Positions 63,868 to 64,000 of a DNA stretch of 64,000 bases are shown here, one piece after another (the stretch's first letter is position 1; every line of letters begins with the position of its first letter). The DNA lies in the NCBI GenBank assembly GCA_963824985.1, contig CAWGRQ010000002.1, positions 103,655-167,654 on the forward strand, given 5' to 3'. The notes under the pieces were generated by a model, which was not told the origin of the DNA, made no database searches, and saw only the letters and a list, made by a program, of their open reading frames with translations. Position numbers and translations under genes: made by a program. The stretch is from JAFNAG01 sp963824985. Its GTDB lineage: Bacteria > Acidobacteriota > UBA6911.

Positions 63868-64000
63868 ATATATGTCGCTATACGGCTGCCCGGTCGCGTT
63901 CTCCCGGCGCGGGTGCCAGATTTCCACTGAAACTCCGAAGACCAGTTGCGCATCAGTCCGGTCTCCGGTCTTGATCCGCATGCCGCATACCGCGGGAGAT

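Overview
The window is 64 kb of high-GC bacterial DNA, mostly chromosomal and moderately gene-dense. It carries many secreted or lipoprotein enzymes, S9 peptidases, a VPS10/BNR-type repeat protein, GH127 and GH31 glycosidases, peptidase C14 (caspase-like) proteins and strikingly repeat-rich intergenic DNA. This combination best fits a heterotrophic, probably partly anaerobic member of Acidobacteriota or a neighbouring phylum. That assignment is inference from gene content; there is no rRNA or other phylogenetic marker to settle it.

Layout. 1-11.4 kb: three long genes broken by many single-base shifts (a DUF5695-like fragment, an S9 peptidase and a VPS10/BNR repeat protein), interleaved with an intact methyltransferase, a truncated lipoprotein and an intact Gfo/Idh/MocA oxidoreductase. 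11.4-13.3 kb: a VapBC toxin-antitoxin pair with its operator palindrome, and an orphan DmsB-like iron-sulfur protein. 13.3-16.8 kb: a divergent isoleucyl-tRNA synthetase followed by a YajD-like HNH protein. 17-19 kb: an intact IS1634-family insertion sequence. 19-25 kb: M48 lipoprotein protease, ferritin-like protein, CBM9-like protein, a 293-bp MITE-like element, a TPR protein and a TauE/SafE exporter.

25-37 kb is a carbohydrate region: a GH127 arabinofuranosidase, a second decayed GH127, and a five-gene reverse-strand operon (TIM-barrel isomerase, Asp/Glu-racemase-fold protein, transketolase N half, transketolase C half, MFS transporter) divergent from a Tat-exported GH31. A cyclophilin-FKBP fusion sits in between. 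37.7-41 kb holds a radical-SAM activase and a glycyl radical enzyme whose active-site residues match trans-4-hydroxy-L-proline dehydratase (HypD) position by position. 42-48 kb: an intact S9 peptidase, an unrecognised 601-residue protein, and a lipoprotein ending in a thioredoxin fold without its cysteines. 48-52.4 kb: a serine-biosynthesis operon (DUF1015, serA, serC, small protein). 53-54 kb: an SDR epimerase with an altered active site.

54.6-63.5 kb contains the most unusual locus: two exported caspase-fold proteins of 890 and 862 residues, overlapping by 4 bp. One carries DUF4384 and a VPS62-like tail; the other carries an EF-hand-like loop, five roughly 45-residue repeats and an FGE/SUMF1-fold C-terminus. 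They are flanked by a secreted helical protein of unknown function and a DUF115/MptE-like protein.

Intergenic DNA is dominated by several families of imperfect palindromes and long interspersed repeats, listed individually. No rRNA, recognisable tRNA or CRISPR array was seen.
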